Assembly (NCBI RefSeq): GCF_016908415.1
Contig: NZ_JAFBDW010000002.1
Location: 62,001 to 126,000 of the forward strand
Reading direction: 5' to 3'
From: Caldicoprobacter guelmensis
Lineage (GTDB): Bacteria; Bacillota; Clostridia; Caldicoprobacterales; Caldicoprobacteraceae
DNA length: 64,000 nucleotides
In this document: positions 42,810 to 52,213 of the stretch, piece by piece
Numbering within the stretch: the first letter of the stretch is position 1
How the letters are laid out: each line of letters starts with the position of its first letter
Notes under the pieces: generated by a model
The model's input: only the letters and a program-made list of their open reading frames with translations
Databases searched by the model: none
Told to the model about the DNA's origin: nothing
Translations under genes and position numbers: made by a program

Positions 42810-43406
42810 ATGAAGCTGTTTGTTTCCATTATCATAGGTTATCTGCTGGGCAGCATACCTCCCTCTTTCATTGCAGGGAAGATAGCTCGAAACATCGATA
42901 TAAGGCAGTACGGTAGCGGCAATGCGGGAGCTACCAATGTGCTCAGGGTACTGGGTCTTAAAGCCGCTGTTCCAGTGTTTTTGGCCGATATCCTGAAAGG
43001 GGTTTTGGCAGCCCTCATTGGAAGATGGATAGCCGGTGAGACTGGGGCGGCGTTGGCAGGGTTTGCTGCCATTGTGGGCCATAACTGGCCGATGTTCCTC
43101 GATTTCAGGGGAGGAAAGGGTATAGCCACCTCGTTTGGCGTGCTGCTGGTGCTGTTTCCTCTCATAAGTGCCATCCTCTTTGTGGCAGGAGTGGTTGTAA
43201 TCGCCATAACCAAGTATGTCTCCTTGGGGTCTATAACGGCGGCCATTCTGTTTCCTATACTGCTGGCCATATTCGGATACGATTGGAAAATGGTGCTGTT
43301 TGGGGTGGCTGTTGGAGGATTGGCCCTGTACAGGCACAGAAGCAACATATCAAGGCTCATAGAGGGGAAGGAAAATAAACTGGGTCAGAGAGCCAGGGTA
43401 CAGTGA
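42810..43406 (+). CDS. plsY: Acyl-phosphate glycerol-3-phosphate acyltransferase
   Basis: 198-residue membrane enzyme that acylates glycerol-3-phosphate, the first step of phospholipid synthesis. YLLGSIPPSFIAGKI, YGSGNAGATNVLRVLG and FLDFRGGKGIATSFG are the three PlsY motifs. ATG 42810 follows TTAGGAGGTG. Its usual partner gpsA, which makes glycerol-3-phosphate, follows only as a decayed stub. Confidence 0.96.
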   Translation: MKLFVSIIIGYLLGSIPPSFIAGKIARNIDIRQYGSGNAGATNVLRVLGLKAAVPVFLADILKGVLAALIGRWIAGETGAALAGFAAIVGHNWPMFLDFRGGKGIATSFGVLLVLFPLISAILFVAGVVVIAITKYVSLGSITAAILFPILLAIFGYDWKMVLFGVAVGGLALYRHRSNISRLIEGKENKLGQRARVQ

Positions 43407-43492
43407 ATTGATGTGGCAAGCAAACTATAAAAAGCATAAAAAATATACGGTTGGTTACATCGTTCTAAAATAGGGCATGAGGAGAGGTTTTT

Positions 43493-43575
43493 ATGGTACA
43501 TAGATTGGCAATTATCGGGGCAGGTAGTGAGGCACGGCTTTGTCTGTGATGGGACATAAAATGGTAACTACTTGT
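43493..43575 (+). pseudogene. gpsA: gpsA remnant (glycerol-3-phosphate dehydrogenase)
   Basis: With a good ribosome site (GAGGAGAGG), ATG 43493 reads MVHRLAIIGAGS; one missing base after 43528 shifts the frame and GTALSVMGHKMV follows. Joined, this is the GAGSWGTAL nucleotide-binding start of GpsA, with the Trp codon damaged and several residues lost. Nothing else of the 330-residue enzyme is recognisable before spoIVA. Position after der-plsY and before spoIVA is where Firmicutes carry gpsA. Confidence 0.75.
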
Positions 43576-43731
43576 CATATTTTTTGTCTCCCTCCAATAT
43601 ATATTACTGATGCAAAGTTGCAAGGCATGAGTTAGCACATAGAGGCCGAGTGCCGCAAATGGGGCTTGAATCCGAGGTGAGCAGGGAGGAGCTGTATCGA
43701 TGAGGTTCAACAAAAAAAGGGAGGGGGACAG

Positions 43732-45210
43732 ATGGAGAAATTTGATGTATATCGGGACATAGCCGAGCGAACCGATGGCGATATATACATAGGGGTAGTG
43801 GGACCTGTCCGAACGGGAAAGTCAACGCTTATTAAGAAAATTATGGAGCTGCTGGTTTTGCCTAATATGGAAAACGGTTTTAAGAAGGAGCGTGCAAAAG
43901 ATGAGATGCCGCAGAGCGGCACGGGACGTACTATAATGACTACACAGCCCAAGTTTGTTCCCAATGAAGCGGTGGAGATCACCATAAAGGGGACGGCTAA
44001 TCTCAAGATAAGGATGGTTGACTGTGTGGGGTATCTGGTCAAGGGAGCCATAGGGCATATGGAAGGCGATGGGCCGCGTATGGTTCGTACGCCATGGTTT
44101 GACTATGATATTCCTTTTGAAGAGGCGGCCGAGCTGGGGACCAGAAAGGTGATTACCGACCATTCTACTATAGGCCTTGTGGTCACCACTGACGGAAGCA
44201 TTACCGACATACCCAGGGTAAATTATGTGGAAGCCGAAGAAAGGGTGGTCAGGGAGCTCAAAGAGCTGAGCAAGCCTTTTATAATAATCCTCAACTCGAA
44301 AAATCCATCGGCACAGGATACGATAATGCTGCGTAATGCCTTGGAGGAGAAGTATGATGTGCCCGTTCTGGTCCTTGATGTCTTAAATCTCACCGTGGAG
44401 GATATACACAATATATTGAGCACGGTATTGTTTGAGTTTCCGCTTACCGAGATACGTGTCGACGTTCCCAAATGGGTTCAGAGCCTTGATGAGGACCACT
44501 GGCTTGTCAAATACATAATCGACTATGTGAGAAACGTTACGCAGGATGTATACAGGGTGCGGGACATCGAGAAAGTTGGCGGCAAGGATGAACAGCTGGA
44601 GCATATAGAGCCGCCTAAGGTGAGCAATATAAACCTGGGGAATGGCAAAGTGGCTATTAACATAGATGCCAAGCCTGGTATGTTTTATAGGATACTGGGC
44701 GAGGAGTGCGGCTATCAGATTGAGGGCGATTATCAGCTGATAGGGTTGATGAAGCAGTTGGCCATAGCCAAGAAGGAATACGATCGGATTGCTGAGGCGC
44801 TGCGCGATGTGCGAGAGACGGGCTATGGGATGGTACCGCCTTCTCTTGAGGAGTTGAAGCTTGAGGAACCAGAGATTGTAAAGCAGGGTAGCCGGTTTGG
44901 CGTGCGGCTTAAAGCCAGTGCACCTTCCCTGCATTTCATACGGGTGGATATTCAGACCGAGGTATCTCCAATCGTGGGAACCGAAAGGCAGAGTGAGGAG
45001 TTGGTGAAGTACCTGCTGGAGGAGTTTGAAAACGATCCGTCCAAGATATGGGAGACCAATATATTTGGCAAATCGTTGCACGAACTGGTTAAGGAAGGGC
45101 TGGCCAACAAGCTCATGAGAATGCCCGAGGATGTCCAGTTTAAGATTCAAGAGACGCTGCAGAGGATCATAAACGAGGGAAGTGGAGGCCTGATATGCAT
45201 AATATTATAA
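43732..45210 (+). CDS. spoIVA: Stage IV sporulation protein A
   Basis: 492 residues. The ATPase that forms the basement layer of the spore coat. N-terminal GVVGPVRTGKSTLIKKIMEL is its Walker A, DCVGYLVKGAIGHMEGDG and TDHSTIGLVVTTDGSITDIP are family-specific, and the C-terminus ends in the short hydrophobic GGLICIIL needed for anchoring. Start after AAAGGGAGGGGG. Confidence 0.97.
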   Translation: MEKFDVYRDIAERTDGDIYIGVVGPVRTGKSTLIKKIMELLVLPNMENGFKKERAKDEMPQSGTGRTIMTTQPKFVPNEAVEITIKGTANLKIRMVDCVGYLVKGAIGHMEGDGPRMVRTPWFDYDIPFEEAAELGTRKVITDHSTIGLVVTTDGSITDIPRVNYVEAEERVVRELKELSKPFIIILNSKNPSAQDTIMLRNALEEKYDVPVLVLDVLNLTVEDIHNILSTVLFEFPLTEIRVDVPKWVQSLDEDHWLVKYIIDYVRNVTQDVYRVRDIEKVGGKDEQLEHIEPPKVSNINLGNGKVAINIDAKPGMFYRILGEECGYQIEGDYQLIGLMKQLAIAKKEYDRIAEALRDVRETGYGMVPPSLEELKLEEPEIVKQGSRFGVRLKASAPSLHFIRVDIQTEVSPIVGTERQSEELVKYLLEEFENDPSKIWETNIFGKSLHELVKEGLANKLMRMPEDVQFKIQETLQRIINEGSGGLICIIL

Positions 45211-45256
45211 AAGGGATGTTGCCTGGCAAGTTCCAGGAACATCCCTTTCATTTTTT
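45209..45256. terminator. Bidirectional terminator between spoIVA and acyl-CoA ligase
   Basis: AAAGGGATGTT-G-CCTGG / CCAGG-A-ACATCCCTTT with T-run CATTTTTT on the plus strand and an A-run (T-run in minus) on the other side. It begins within the spoIVA stop codon. Confidence 0.88.
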
Positions 45257-45260
45257 GAAG

Positions 45261-46925
45261 TTATTTCTTGTAGCTTTTTTCCCTTATCTCCACCCTGCGT
45301 ATTTTGCCGCTTATGGTCTTTGGAAGCTCGTCTACAAACTCGATTATCCTGGGATACTTATAAGGTGCCGTGGTCTTCTTTACGTGCTCTTGAAGCTCCT
45401 CTATCAGCTCCTGAGATGGAGTGTATCCTTTTGCCAGCACTATGGTTGCCTTTACCACTTGTCCCCTTATAGGGTCAGGGGCACCGGTGACTGCGCACTC
45501 TAAAACCGCAGGGTGTTCCATAAGAGCGCTTTCCACTTCAAAGGGGCCTATCCTGTATCCTGAGCTCTTTATGACATCATCTGCGCGACCAACAAACCAG
45601 AAATAGCCGTCTTCATCGCGCCATGCCATATCGCCGGTGTAGTAAATGTCGTCGTGCCACACCTCTTTTGTCCGCTCGGGTTCTCTGTAGTATCCGTCAA
45701 ACATCCCTACCGGCTTGTTGCTGTGGGTACGGATGACAATCTGACCTTCTTCACCGATGTCACATGAACGTCCGTTTTCATCGACTATATCTATGTCATA
45801 TCCAGGTGCGGGTTTTCCCATTGAACCTGGTTTTGGTTCCATCCAAGGGAAGGTGGCTATGGTTACGGTAAGCTCGGTCTGCCCATAGCCCTCCATCAGC
45901 TTGATGCCAGTGGCCTTAAGGAATTGATAGTATACCTCGGGATTTAACGGTTCTCCTGCTACCACGCAGTACCTTAGGCTTTCCAAGTTGTATTGGGATA
46001 AGTCCTCTTTGATGAGAAAACGGTATATGGTAGGCGGAGCGCAGAAAGTGGTGACCTTGTACTTTTCCACCATCTGAAGAAGGCGTTTGGGGTCGAATTT
46101 GATGTAGTCGTATACGAACACCGCACTGCCGCATATCCATTGCCCGTATATCTTGCCCCATACCGCCTTAGCCCAGCCGGTATCAGCTACTGTATAGTGA
46201 AGGCCATCGTCTTGCACATTCTGCCAGTATTTGGCTGTGACTATGTGGCCGAGAGGGTATATGAAATTGTGCTGCACCATTTTGGGATACCCAGTGGTAC
46301 CCGAGGTGAAGTATAGCAGTGAGATATCTTCGTTAGTTGTGGCCTGGTTTCCAGTGGGGCGCTCAAAGTGAGATGGAGCGCTCTCTATTCCTTCATAATA
46401 GCTTATCCAGCCTTCCCTCTGGCCTCCAACCACCACTTTGTATTTGAGGGAGAGCGATTGAAGATGGGCCTGATCTACGTGCTCAAGCACCAGAGGTTCA
46501 TTTAAGGCTACGATCATCTTGATGTCAGCGGCGTTGTTGCGGTATACGATGTCTTTGGCGGTGAGCAGATGAGTGGCAGGTATCGCTATTGCTCCCAGCT
46601 TATGAAGCGCAAGCAGGCAAAACCAAAACTCGTAGCGCCCCCTAAGTATCAACATCACTTTGTCGCCCTTTTTTATCCCTAGCGCTTTGAAGAAATTGGC
46701 TGTTTTATCGGTGTAGTGTTTTATCTGTTCAAAGGAAAAAAACTCTTCTCCTCCGTTGTCATCGCACCATACTATAGCTGTTTTGTTGGGCTGTAGTTTG
46801 GCTAGCTCATCGACGACGTCATAGGCAAAGTTGAAATTATCGGGGACGTTTATCTTAAAATTTTGTACGAAGTCCTCGTATGATGTGAATTTTCCTGAAA
46901 CAAATCTTTCAAGCAACATTTGCAT
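45261..46925 (-). CDS. Acyl-CoA synthetase (AMP-forming, acetyl/medium-chain type)
   Basis: 554-residue adenylate-forming enzyme. AMP-binding motif LLYFTSGTTGYPKMVQHN, then EGYGQTELTVTIATF, then YYTGDMAWRDEDGYFWFVGR and the C-terminal catalytic Lys in TISGKIRRVEIRE. It activates a carboxylic acid as acyl-AMP and then acyl-CoA. It resembles the medium-chain (ACSM-like) branch rather than acetyl-CoA synthetase Acs (about 650 residues). Start after AAAAAGGAG on the minus strand. An XRE-cupin regulator gene is 236 bases upstream in the same direction and may control it. Confidence 0.87.
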   Translation of the reverse strand: MQMLLERFVSGKFTSYEDFVQNFKINVPDNFNFAYDVVDELAKLQPNKTAIVWCDDNGGEEFFSFEQIKHYTDKTANFFKALGIKKGDKVMLILRGRYEFWFCLLALHKLGAIAIPATHLLTAKDIVYRNNAADIKMIVALNEPLVLEHVDQAHLQSLSLKYKVVVGGQREGWISYYEGIESAPSHFERPTGNQATTNEDISLLYFTSGTTGYPKMVQHNFIYPLGHIVTAKYWQNVQDDGLHYTVADTGWAKAVWGKIYGQWICGSAVFVYDYIKFDPKRLLQMVEKYKVTTFCAPPTIYRFLIKEDLSQYNLESLRYCVVAGEPLNPEVYYQFLKATGIKLMEGYGQTELTVTIATFPWMEPKPGSMGKPAPGYDIDIVDENGRSCDIGEEGQIVIRTHSNKPVGMFDGYYREPERTKEVWHDDIYYTGDMAWRDEDGYFWFVGRADDVIKSSGYRIGPFEVESALMEHPAVLECAVTGAPDPIRGQVVKATIVLAKGYTPSQELIEELQEHVKKTTAPYKYPRIIEFVDELPKTISGKIRRVEIREKSYKK

Positions 46926-47161
46926 CTCTACTCCTTTTTACGTTTATTTGGTGTGGTTGCTGCTTTACCATGGATTTTAAGCAGCTTATAAAATATCAGC
47001 TTTCTGAAGCCGTGATGGCTTTACGGAAAGTGTGGCACATCAAGCCACTATTACCTTTGTGGTCAAGGCCTACATTATAGCTGCTAGTTTCATGCTTACA
47101 TAGCCGATTTTCCGACTGGTTAAAGTTCAGCCTACTTGCCCTATCCTTCAGCTCATTTACT

Positions 47162-47716
47162 TTACAATATAATAGCCAAGAATTTGGCAGTCTTGCCGTT
47201 TAATGCCTTCATGCCATGCTTGAAACTGGCGTCGAAGAACAGGGCATCGCCCTCATTGAGTATCAGCTCATGGGTATGTATCACCACTTTGAGGGTCCCT
47301 TCCAGAACGTAGTTGAATTCCTGGCCGGGATGGGAATTGAGAGCTATTGGCTGGTCGTCGGGTTTTGGTTCAACGGTGACCAAAAATGGCTCAGCCTTTT
47401 TGTGGGCAAAGTTGTAGGCAAGACTCTGGTATTTGTATTCTTTTCTCCTTTCTACCTCCAGCCCCTTGCCTTTTCTTACCAGCGAGTAAATGTGAAGGCG
47501 TGGTTCCTCGCCCGTCAAAATTGCTGTCAGCTCCACGTTGAATTTGTTTGCCACCTGGTATAAAAAGCTTACGGGTATATCTGCTTCTCCGCTTTCATAT
47601 TTTTTATAAAGTTCAAGGGGGATATTGAACTGTCGGGCCATATCCTCTTCTGAAATGCCCGAGATTTCTCTCAGCTCTTTGATTCTCATAGCGATTTGTT
47701 TGATTTGTTCACACAT
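47162..47716 (-). CDS. XRE-family regulator with C-terminal cupin
   Basis: 184 residues. N-terminal HTH (IKELREISGISEEDMARQFN, then the LYKKYESGEADIPVSFL turn) and a C-terminal cupin with HPGQEFNYVLEGTLKVVI and LNEGDALFFDASFKHGM, with His/Glu residues for metal or ligand binding. Proteins of this design sense a small molecule and repress nearby catabolic genes. ATG at 47716 has AAAGGGG upstream; a start at 47737 lacks one. Located upstream of an acyl-CoA synthetase gene on the same strand. Confidence 0.88.
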   Translation of the reverse strand: MCEQIKQIAMRIKELREISGISEEDMARQFNIPLELYKKYESGEADIPVSFLYQVANKFNVELTAILTGEEPRLHIYSLVRKGKGLEVERRKEYKYQSLAYNFAHKKAEPFLVTVEPKPDDQPIALNSHPGQEFNYVLEGTLKVVIHTHELILNEGDALFFDASFKHGMKALNGKTAKFLAIIL

Positions 47717-47911
47717 AGGTTTCCCCTTTCTCAACATTATTTACCCATGTTACTCTGTAGGGCAACATAAATGTTCTTACATCAGTTTACAGGCCGCTTT
47801 AATCCCTGGTTATGACAATTTCTGGTCCCGCAGCTTACAGTCAATCTCTTGAGTTTTTGGTGTAGCGTTGTTTAAAAACTCACGGTTTAGAGGATTATGT
47901 TTTATAAAACT

Positions 47912-47940
47912 AGTATAGTGAATGTTGTATAAATATGCAA
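47912..47940 (-). promoter_or_regulatory. Promoter of the XRE-cupin gene
   Basis: Minus strand TTGCAT (47940-47935), 17 bases, TATACT (47917-47912), about 200 bases upstream of the start codon. The rest of the 47717-48182 gap shows no gene or clear structure. Confidence 0.65.
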
Positions 47941-48182
47941 TACCTTAATCTTGTGTGGTGAGTATTTGGCTTTTGGGCGTTTGTAGCTTACTTGCCTGGA
48001 TGTGGACTTAAAAGGTGGCAGCCTGAATCTTGAAAAAATAAAAGGGTAAAGAAAGTATAGAAAAATTTTCCCAAAGAATAATAATTTTTAGAGGATTTTT
48101 GGACATTAAAGCGAAAATATAAAGTAGAGAAGGGAACAGATTGTAGTTACGCTCATTCAGCTAAATCAGGAGGGTAAAATAT

Positions 48183-49475
48183 ATGCGCATAGAAAACATG
48201 GATATGGGCAAGGGGATAACGCTGTGGGTTTTACCTACAAAGAAATTTAAAACCGTCACTATAAGCTTTTGTTTCCACAGAGACCTTAATGAGGATTACA
48301 CCTACAACGCTTTGATCCCGGCGGTGCTAAAGCGTGGATGTGAAGGCTTTGAAACTCTAAAAGATATTGAGCGGCACTTGGAGAGCCTGTACGGGGCTTT
48401 ATTTGATGTGGGTGTGCAGAAGAAGGGTGAAAGGCAGGTACTCAGGTTTTCCATGGAAGTGGTAAACGATGATTACTTGGCAGAGCAGGGGATACTGGCA
48501 CAGGCTTTTTATTTCCTAAACCGGGTGATCAACCGCCCTGTATTGGAAAATGGTGGTTTTAAAAAGAGCTATGTGGCCCAGGAGAAGGAAAATCTGAAAA
48601 ACAGGATCAAGTCGCTGGTCAATGACAAGATTCAATACAGCTTGGAGAGATGTGCCCAGGAGATGTGCAAGGGTGAAAAGTACAGCAGGTATGTTTTTGG
48701 CAATATAAACGAACTAGAAAATTTGGACGATGCCAGGCTGTATAGCGTGTACTGCGATGTTACGCAGTCCAGCCCGCTAGATGTATTTGTGGTGGGGGAT
48801 ATAGACCCTGCTAAAGTGAGGTTGCTGCTTGAGCGCAGCCTTTCAATGGAGAGAAAGCAGGTAAGAACTATACCTAAAACTACTTATAAAAAGCTACAGG
48901 TGGTGCCCAAAACTGTCACAGAGGAGATGGACGTAAATCAGGGTAAGTTAGCCATGGGGTTTAGGACCAATATAAACGCCACTGACAAGGAGTATTTTCC
49001 TCTATTGGTATACAGCAGCATTCTAGGTGGTGGACCTCACTCTAAATTGTTTATAAATGTAAGGGAAAAAGCAAGTTTGGCTTATTATGCTTTTGCACGG
49101 CTGGAGAAGTTTAAAGGCCTGATGTTCATTGGCGCCGGTATCGATTTTGACAAGTATGAGCAAACGGTGAACATAATAATGGAGCAGCTTGATGCCGTGG
49201 CAAAGGGGCACATCACCCAGCAGGAGTTTGAAGGGGCGATAAATGCGTTGGTCACCTCACTTAAGGGAAGCATGGATCAGCCATCTCAGCTCATAGACTA
49301 TTACCTGGGCAATAGCGTTATGGATTCCGATATCACCGTGGAGGAGCTGATAGAGAGGATAAAAGGCGTTACAGTGGATCAAGTGGTGGAAGTTTCCGAC
49401 AGGATCAAATTGGATACAATCTATTTTTTGAGAAATAGAAAGAGGGGATATGTCATCCATGAGAAGAGAAATTAA
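48183..49475 (+). CDS. M16 peptidase-like protein, YfmF type (no HxxEH)
   Basis: 430 residues with the M16 fold (GITLWVLPTKKFKTVTISF, KGLMFIGAGIDFDKYEQTV) but the zinc motif HxxEH is absent; the corresponding helix reads ALIPAVLKRG. In Firmicutes this protein (YfmF) pairs with the active YfmH and has been tied to EF-P 5-aminopentanol modification. Start after AGGAGGG. It overlaps its partner by 26 bases. Confidence 0.85.
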   Translation: MRIENMDMGKGITLWVLPTKKFKTVTISFCFHRDLNEDYTYNALIPAVLKRGCEGFETLKDIERHLESLYGALFDVGVQKKGERQVLRFSMEVVNDDYLAEQGILAQAFYFLNRVINRPVLENGGFKKSYVAQEKENLKNRIKSLVNDKIQYSLERCAQEMCKGEKYSRYVFGNINELENLDDARLYSVYCDVTQSSPLDVFVVGDIDPAKVRLLLERSLSMERKQVRTIPKTTYKKLQVVPKTVTEEMDVNQGKLAMGFRTNINATDKEYFPLLVYSSILGGGPHSKLFINVREKASLAYYAFARLEKFKGLMFIGAGIDFDKYEQTVNIIMEQLDAVAKGHITQQEFEGAINALVTSLKGSMDQPSQLIDYYLGNSVMDSDITVEELIERIKGVTVDQVVEVSDRIKLDTIYFLRNRKRGYVIHEKRN

Positions 49476-50745
49476 AAACGAGGTATTGAACGAAAGGTTG
49501 ATACATACGAAGTTAAAAAACGGTTTAAATGTATATGTGTTGCCCAAGAAGGGTTATCAAAAACAGTTTGCCATTTATGCCACCAATTACGGTTCCAATG
49601 ATAATCAGTTTGTGGTACCGGGGGAAAAGGAGCCTACAAGAATGCCTGAGGGCATTGCACATTTTTTGGAACATAAGCTGTTTGAGCAGGAGGAAGGGAG
49701 CGTATTTGACATCTTTTCAAAGCTGGGGGCCAGTCCCAATGCTTTTACTAGTTTCAACACCACGGCTTATCACTTTACATCCACAGGGAGCTTTTATGAG
49801 TGTCTGGATGTGCTTCTCAATTTTGTGGGTACACCTTACTTTACAGACCAGACAGTGGAAAAGGAAAAAGGCATTATTACCCAGGAAATAGTCATGTATC
49901 AGGATGACCCAAGCTGGCGCGTGTTTTTCAATCTGCTAAAAGGGCTATACCAGAATCATCCTGTAAAAAACGATATTGCCGGAACGGTGGAATCCATCCA
50001 AAAAATAACCAAGGATATGCTGTACAAGTGTTATGAGACGTTTTATCATCCCTCCAATATGGTCTTATTTGTGACGGGGGATGTGGATACCGACAGGGTT
50101 GTACAGCAGGTTGAGCGCTATTTTAGTGATAAGGATGTGTCTAAGCAGGGAGAAATAAAGAGGATATACCCAAGTGAACCTTACCAGGTAGCCGCTCCGG
50201 TGGTGAAGGATAAGCTGCCAGTGCCTCGACCGCTGTTTATGCTGGGGTTTAAAGATACCCAGGTAGGACAGGAGGGGCAGCCATTGCTTGACAAGATGAT
50301 ACTAAATGACATCATGCTGGAGATGCTGGTGGGTCAAAGCTCGGACCTTTACGTCAAAATGTATGAAGAAGGTTTGATTGACTTGACCTTCAGCGCTGAA
50401 TATACAGGAGAGAAGGATTACGGGCATATAATAATGGGCGGGGAATCGCCAAATCCAGAAAAAGTTGTAGACATGGTTTATAAGGAAATAGAAAGGCTGA
50501 AGCAGGAACCCTGGGATGTGGAGTGCTTCTCACGGGTCAAGAAAAAGAAGATAGGAGAGTATATAAGGATGTTCAACTCGCTGGAGACAATCGGCGTGCA
50601 GTTCGTGTCCTTAATTTTCAAAAATATAGGGTTGTTTGATTACATCGAGAGGCTTATGCAGATAAACTATGAACAGCTGAAGAGCCATTTCAATAAGTTT
50701 TTTGAAAATTACCAAAGTAGCGTATCCATTATACTGCCGAACTAG
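49450..50745 (+). CDS. M16 family zinc peptidase, YfmH type
   Basis: 431 residues with the catalytic inverted zinc motif HFLEHKLFE (HxxEH) in GIAHFLEHKLFEQEEGSVFD and FTSFNTTAYHFTS following, as in active M16 enzymes. The C-terminal half has GFKDTQ and R/Y-type residues of the non-catalytic domain. It partners the inactive YfmF-like protein. ATG 49450 (49459 also possible) lies inside the end of the preceding gene. Confidence 0.88.
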   Translation: MSSMRREIKNEVLNERLIHTKLKNGLNVYVLPKKGYQKQFAIYATNYGSNDNQFVVPGEKEPTRMPEGIAHFLEHKLFEQEEGSVFDIFSKLGASPNAFTSFNTTAYHFTSTGSFYECLDVLLNFVGTPYFTDQTVEKEKGIITQEIVMYQDDPSWRVFFNLLKGLYQNHPVKNDIAGTVESIQKITKDMLYKCYETFYHPSNMVLFVTGDVDTDRVVQQVERYFSDKDVSKQGEIKRIYPSEPYQVAAPVVKDKLPVPRPLFMLGFKDTQVGQEGQPLLDKMILNDIMLEMLVGQSSDLYVKMYEEGLIDLTFSAEYTGEKDYGHIIMGGESPNPEKVVDMVYKEIERLKQEPWDVECFSRVKKKKIGEYIRMFNSLETIGVQFVSLIFKNIGLFDYIERLMQINYEQLKSHFNKFFENYQSSVSIILPN

Positions 50746-50774
50746 AGAATTTTTAAGGTAAAGGGGAGGATTTT

Positions 50775-51701
50775 ATGTGGCCGGATCCGGTTGCATTTGA
50801 GATTTTTGGACGTCCTGTGTACTGGTACGGTATACTCATTGCGACGGGGGTACTTTTAGGGATTTACCTGGCCATGGGGTATGCCAGAAGGCTTAACTAT
50901 GACCCCGAGATAATTTTGGATTTTGCCCTTCTGGCCATCCCGTTTGCCATTGTAGGCGCAAGGCTGTATTACGTGGTTTTCCAGTGGGAGATTTATAAAA
51001 ATAATCCTGTGGATATATTTAAAATATGGCAAGGGGGCCTTGCCATATACGGTGCGGTGATAGGCGGCATAGTGGCGGCTTTAATATTTTCGCGGTGGCG
51101 CAAGGTCAATTTCTGGGACCTGGCTGATCTTGCATCACCCAGCCTCATACTTGGCCAGGCAATTGGCAGGTGGGGAAATTTCTTCAACCAGGAAGCCTAT
51201 GGTAGATTGGTAACTGATCCAGCCTGGCAGTGGTTTCCGTTTGCTGTGTATATAGGATCGAGGAAAGAGTGGCACATGGCTACCTTCTTCTATGAGTCCA
51301 TGTGGAACTTGTTGGTGTTTATATTTTTGATGTATTACAGAAAGCGGAGAAAAAGGCCAGGGGATATATTCCTGCTTTACCTGCTGCTCTATTCGTGCGG
51401 GCGCATTGTGATAGAAGGACTTCGCACCGACAGCCTGTACTGGGGACCATTCAGGGTATCGCAGCTGCTGGCAGGATTGCTGATAGCCTTTTCTGTTGTG
51501 ATGCTTGTGGTTAGACGTAAAAAGGTAGAGCCTGCCACAAAAGGTGGTATTTTATCGGATGGAAAAGGGTTAGTATACATGGGCGAAGAAGAAAAGCATA
51601 GAGCGGAAGAGCAAAATGAGCAAGAAAAAGCAGAAAAAGAAGACATTTTAAAAGATGCGGAGCAAAAAGGTTCAAGCAACTCCGATGCTGATTGTCAATG
51701 A
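50775..51701 (+). CDS. lgt: Prolipoprotein diacylglyceryl transferase
   Basis: 308 residues. Attaches diacylglycerol to the lipobox Cys of prolipoproteins (such as the YhcN-like and LivK-like proteins here). Seven membrane helices; GGLAIYGAVIGG and the Lgt signature GQAIGRWGNFFNQEAYG with the key Arg/Asn are present. The last about 50 residues after the final helix are a strongly charged, Glu/Lys-rich tail (EEEKHRAEEQNEQEKAEKED) not typical of the family. Start after AGGGGAGG. Confidence 0.93.
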   Translation: MWPDPVAFEIFGRPVYWYGILIATGVLLGIYLAMGYARRLNYDPEIILDFALLAIPFAIVGARLYYVVFQWEIYKNNPVDIFKIWQGGLAIYGAVIGGIVAALIFSRWRKVNFWDLADLASPSLILGQAIGRWGNFFNQEAYGRLVTDPAWQWFPFAVYIGSRKEWHMATFFYESMWNLLVFIFLMYYRKRRKRPGDIFLLYLLLYSCGRIVIEGLRTDSLYWGPFRVSQLLAGLLIAFSVVMLVVRRKKVEPATKGGILSDGKGLVYMGEEEKHRAEEQNEQEKAEKEDILKDAEQKGSSNSDADCQ

Positions 51702-51802
51702 TGATGTACCAGGAGAAAAACATCGTGTAAAGTGATTAATAGTTATTTGCAAGAGCTATACGGAATTTGGCGGTATGCTATCCAGCGTTTAAGAAAAATT
51801 TA

Positions 51803-52213
51803 GAGGTATGGGGGAGTACGCGGGGGCATTAATCCCTCTCAATTTATTGAGAGAATACACGGACCCGCTCGCCCTAGCATTTACAATTGTTTGACAATAT
51901 GTTATCATAATGGCTTGAAAAAGGAAGCTTGGGAATCAACTAGATCAGCAGTTTACAATATCAATTACCACGTACACGTTTTTCTTTCTGCTCCTCCTAA
52001 GATAACTCCAGCGGTGATAGTCAAAATATTAAAGGGTTCCACGGCCTGCATTCTTTTTTTGAAGCATCCGAAACTCAAAAAGAAACTCTGAAGCAGTCAT
52101 CTATGGAAACCAAACTACTATGTGGGCACAGCAGGGCAGGTTTTTAGTGATACTATCAGTCGGTGTATCGAGCACAAAAAAAGAGGGGGAACAGTTCCTC
52201 TCTTTTTTAATTT
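51803..52213 (+). mobile_element. IS200/IS605-type element remnant
   Basis: A decayed element filling most of 51702-52284. It has a subterminal hairpin (CTCTCAA/TTGAGAG, 51836-51853), a broken transposase (see 51930-52195) and a right-end hairpin with T-run at about 52176-52207 (AAAGAGGGGGAAC / GTTCCTCTCTTT), which can also act as a transcription terminator. Such end hairpins are used by IS200 transposases. Exact ends are uncertain. Confidence 0.6.
51930..52195 (+). pseudogene. tnpA: IS200-type TnpA transposase, internally deleted and frameshifted
   Basis: STRSAVYNINYH matches the TnpA N-terminus, but the next residues are VHVFLSAPPKITPAVIVKIL, which in intact TnpA lie about 50 residues later in DHVHxF. 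A stop at 52089-52091 then breaks the frame, and a new frame from about 52094 continues with SHLWKPNYYVGTAGQVFSD and an EHKKRG tail, the end of TnpA with the catalytic Tyr region. So the gene has an internal deletion and a frameshift. Confidence 0.75.

Noticed and set aside
42795..43360. Two minus-strand ORFs opposite plsY
   Set aside because: Antisense to a gene with all PlsY motifs.
51891..52091. 66-codon ORF as an intact gene
   Set aside because: It is the N-terminal part of an internally deleted IS200 transposase; the rest lies in another frame after its stop.
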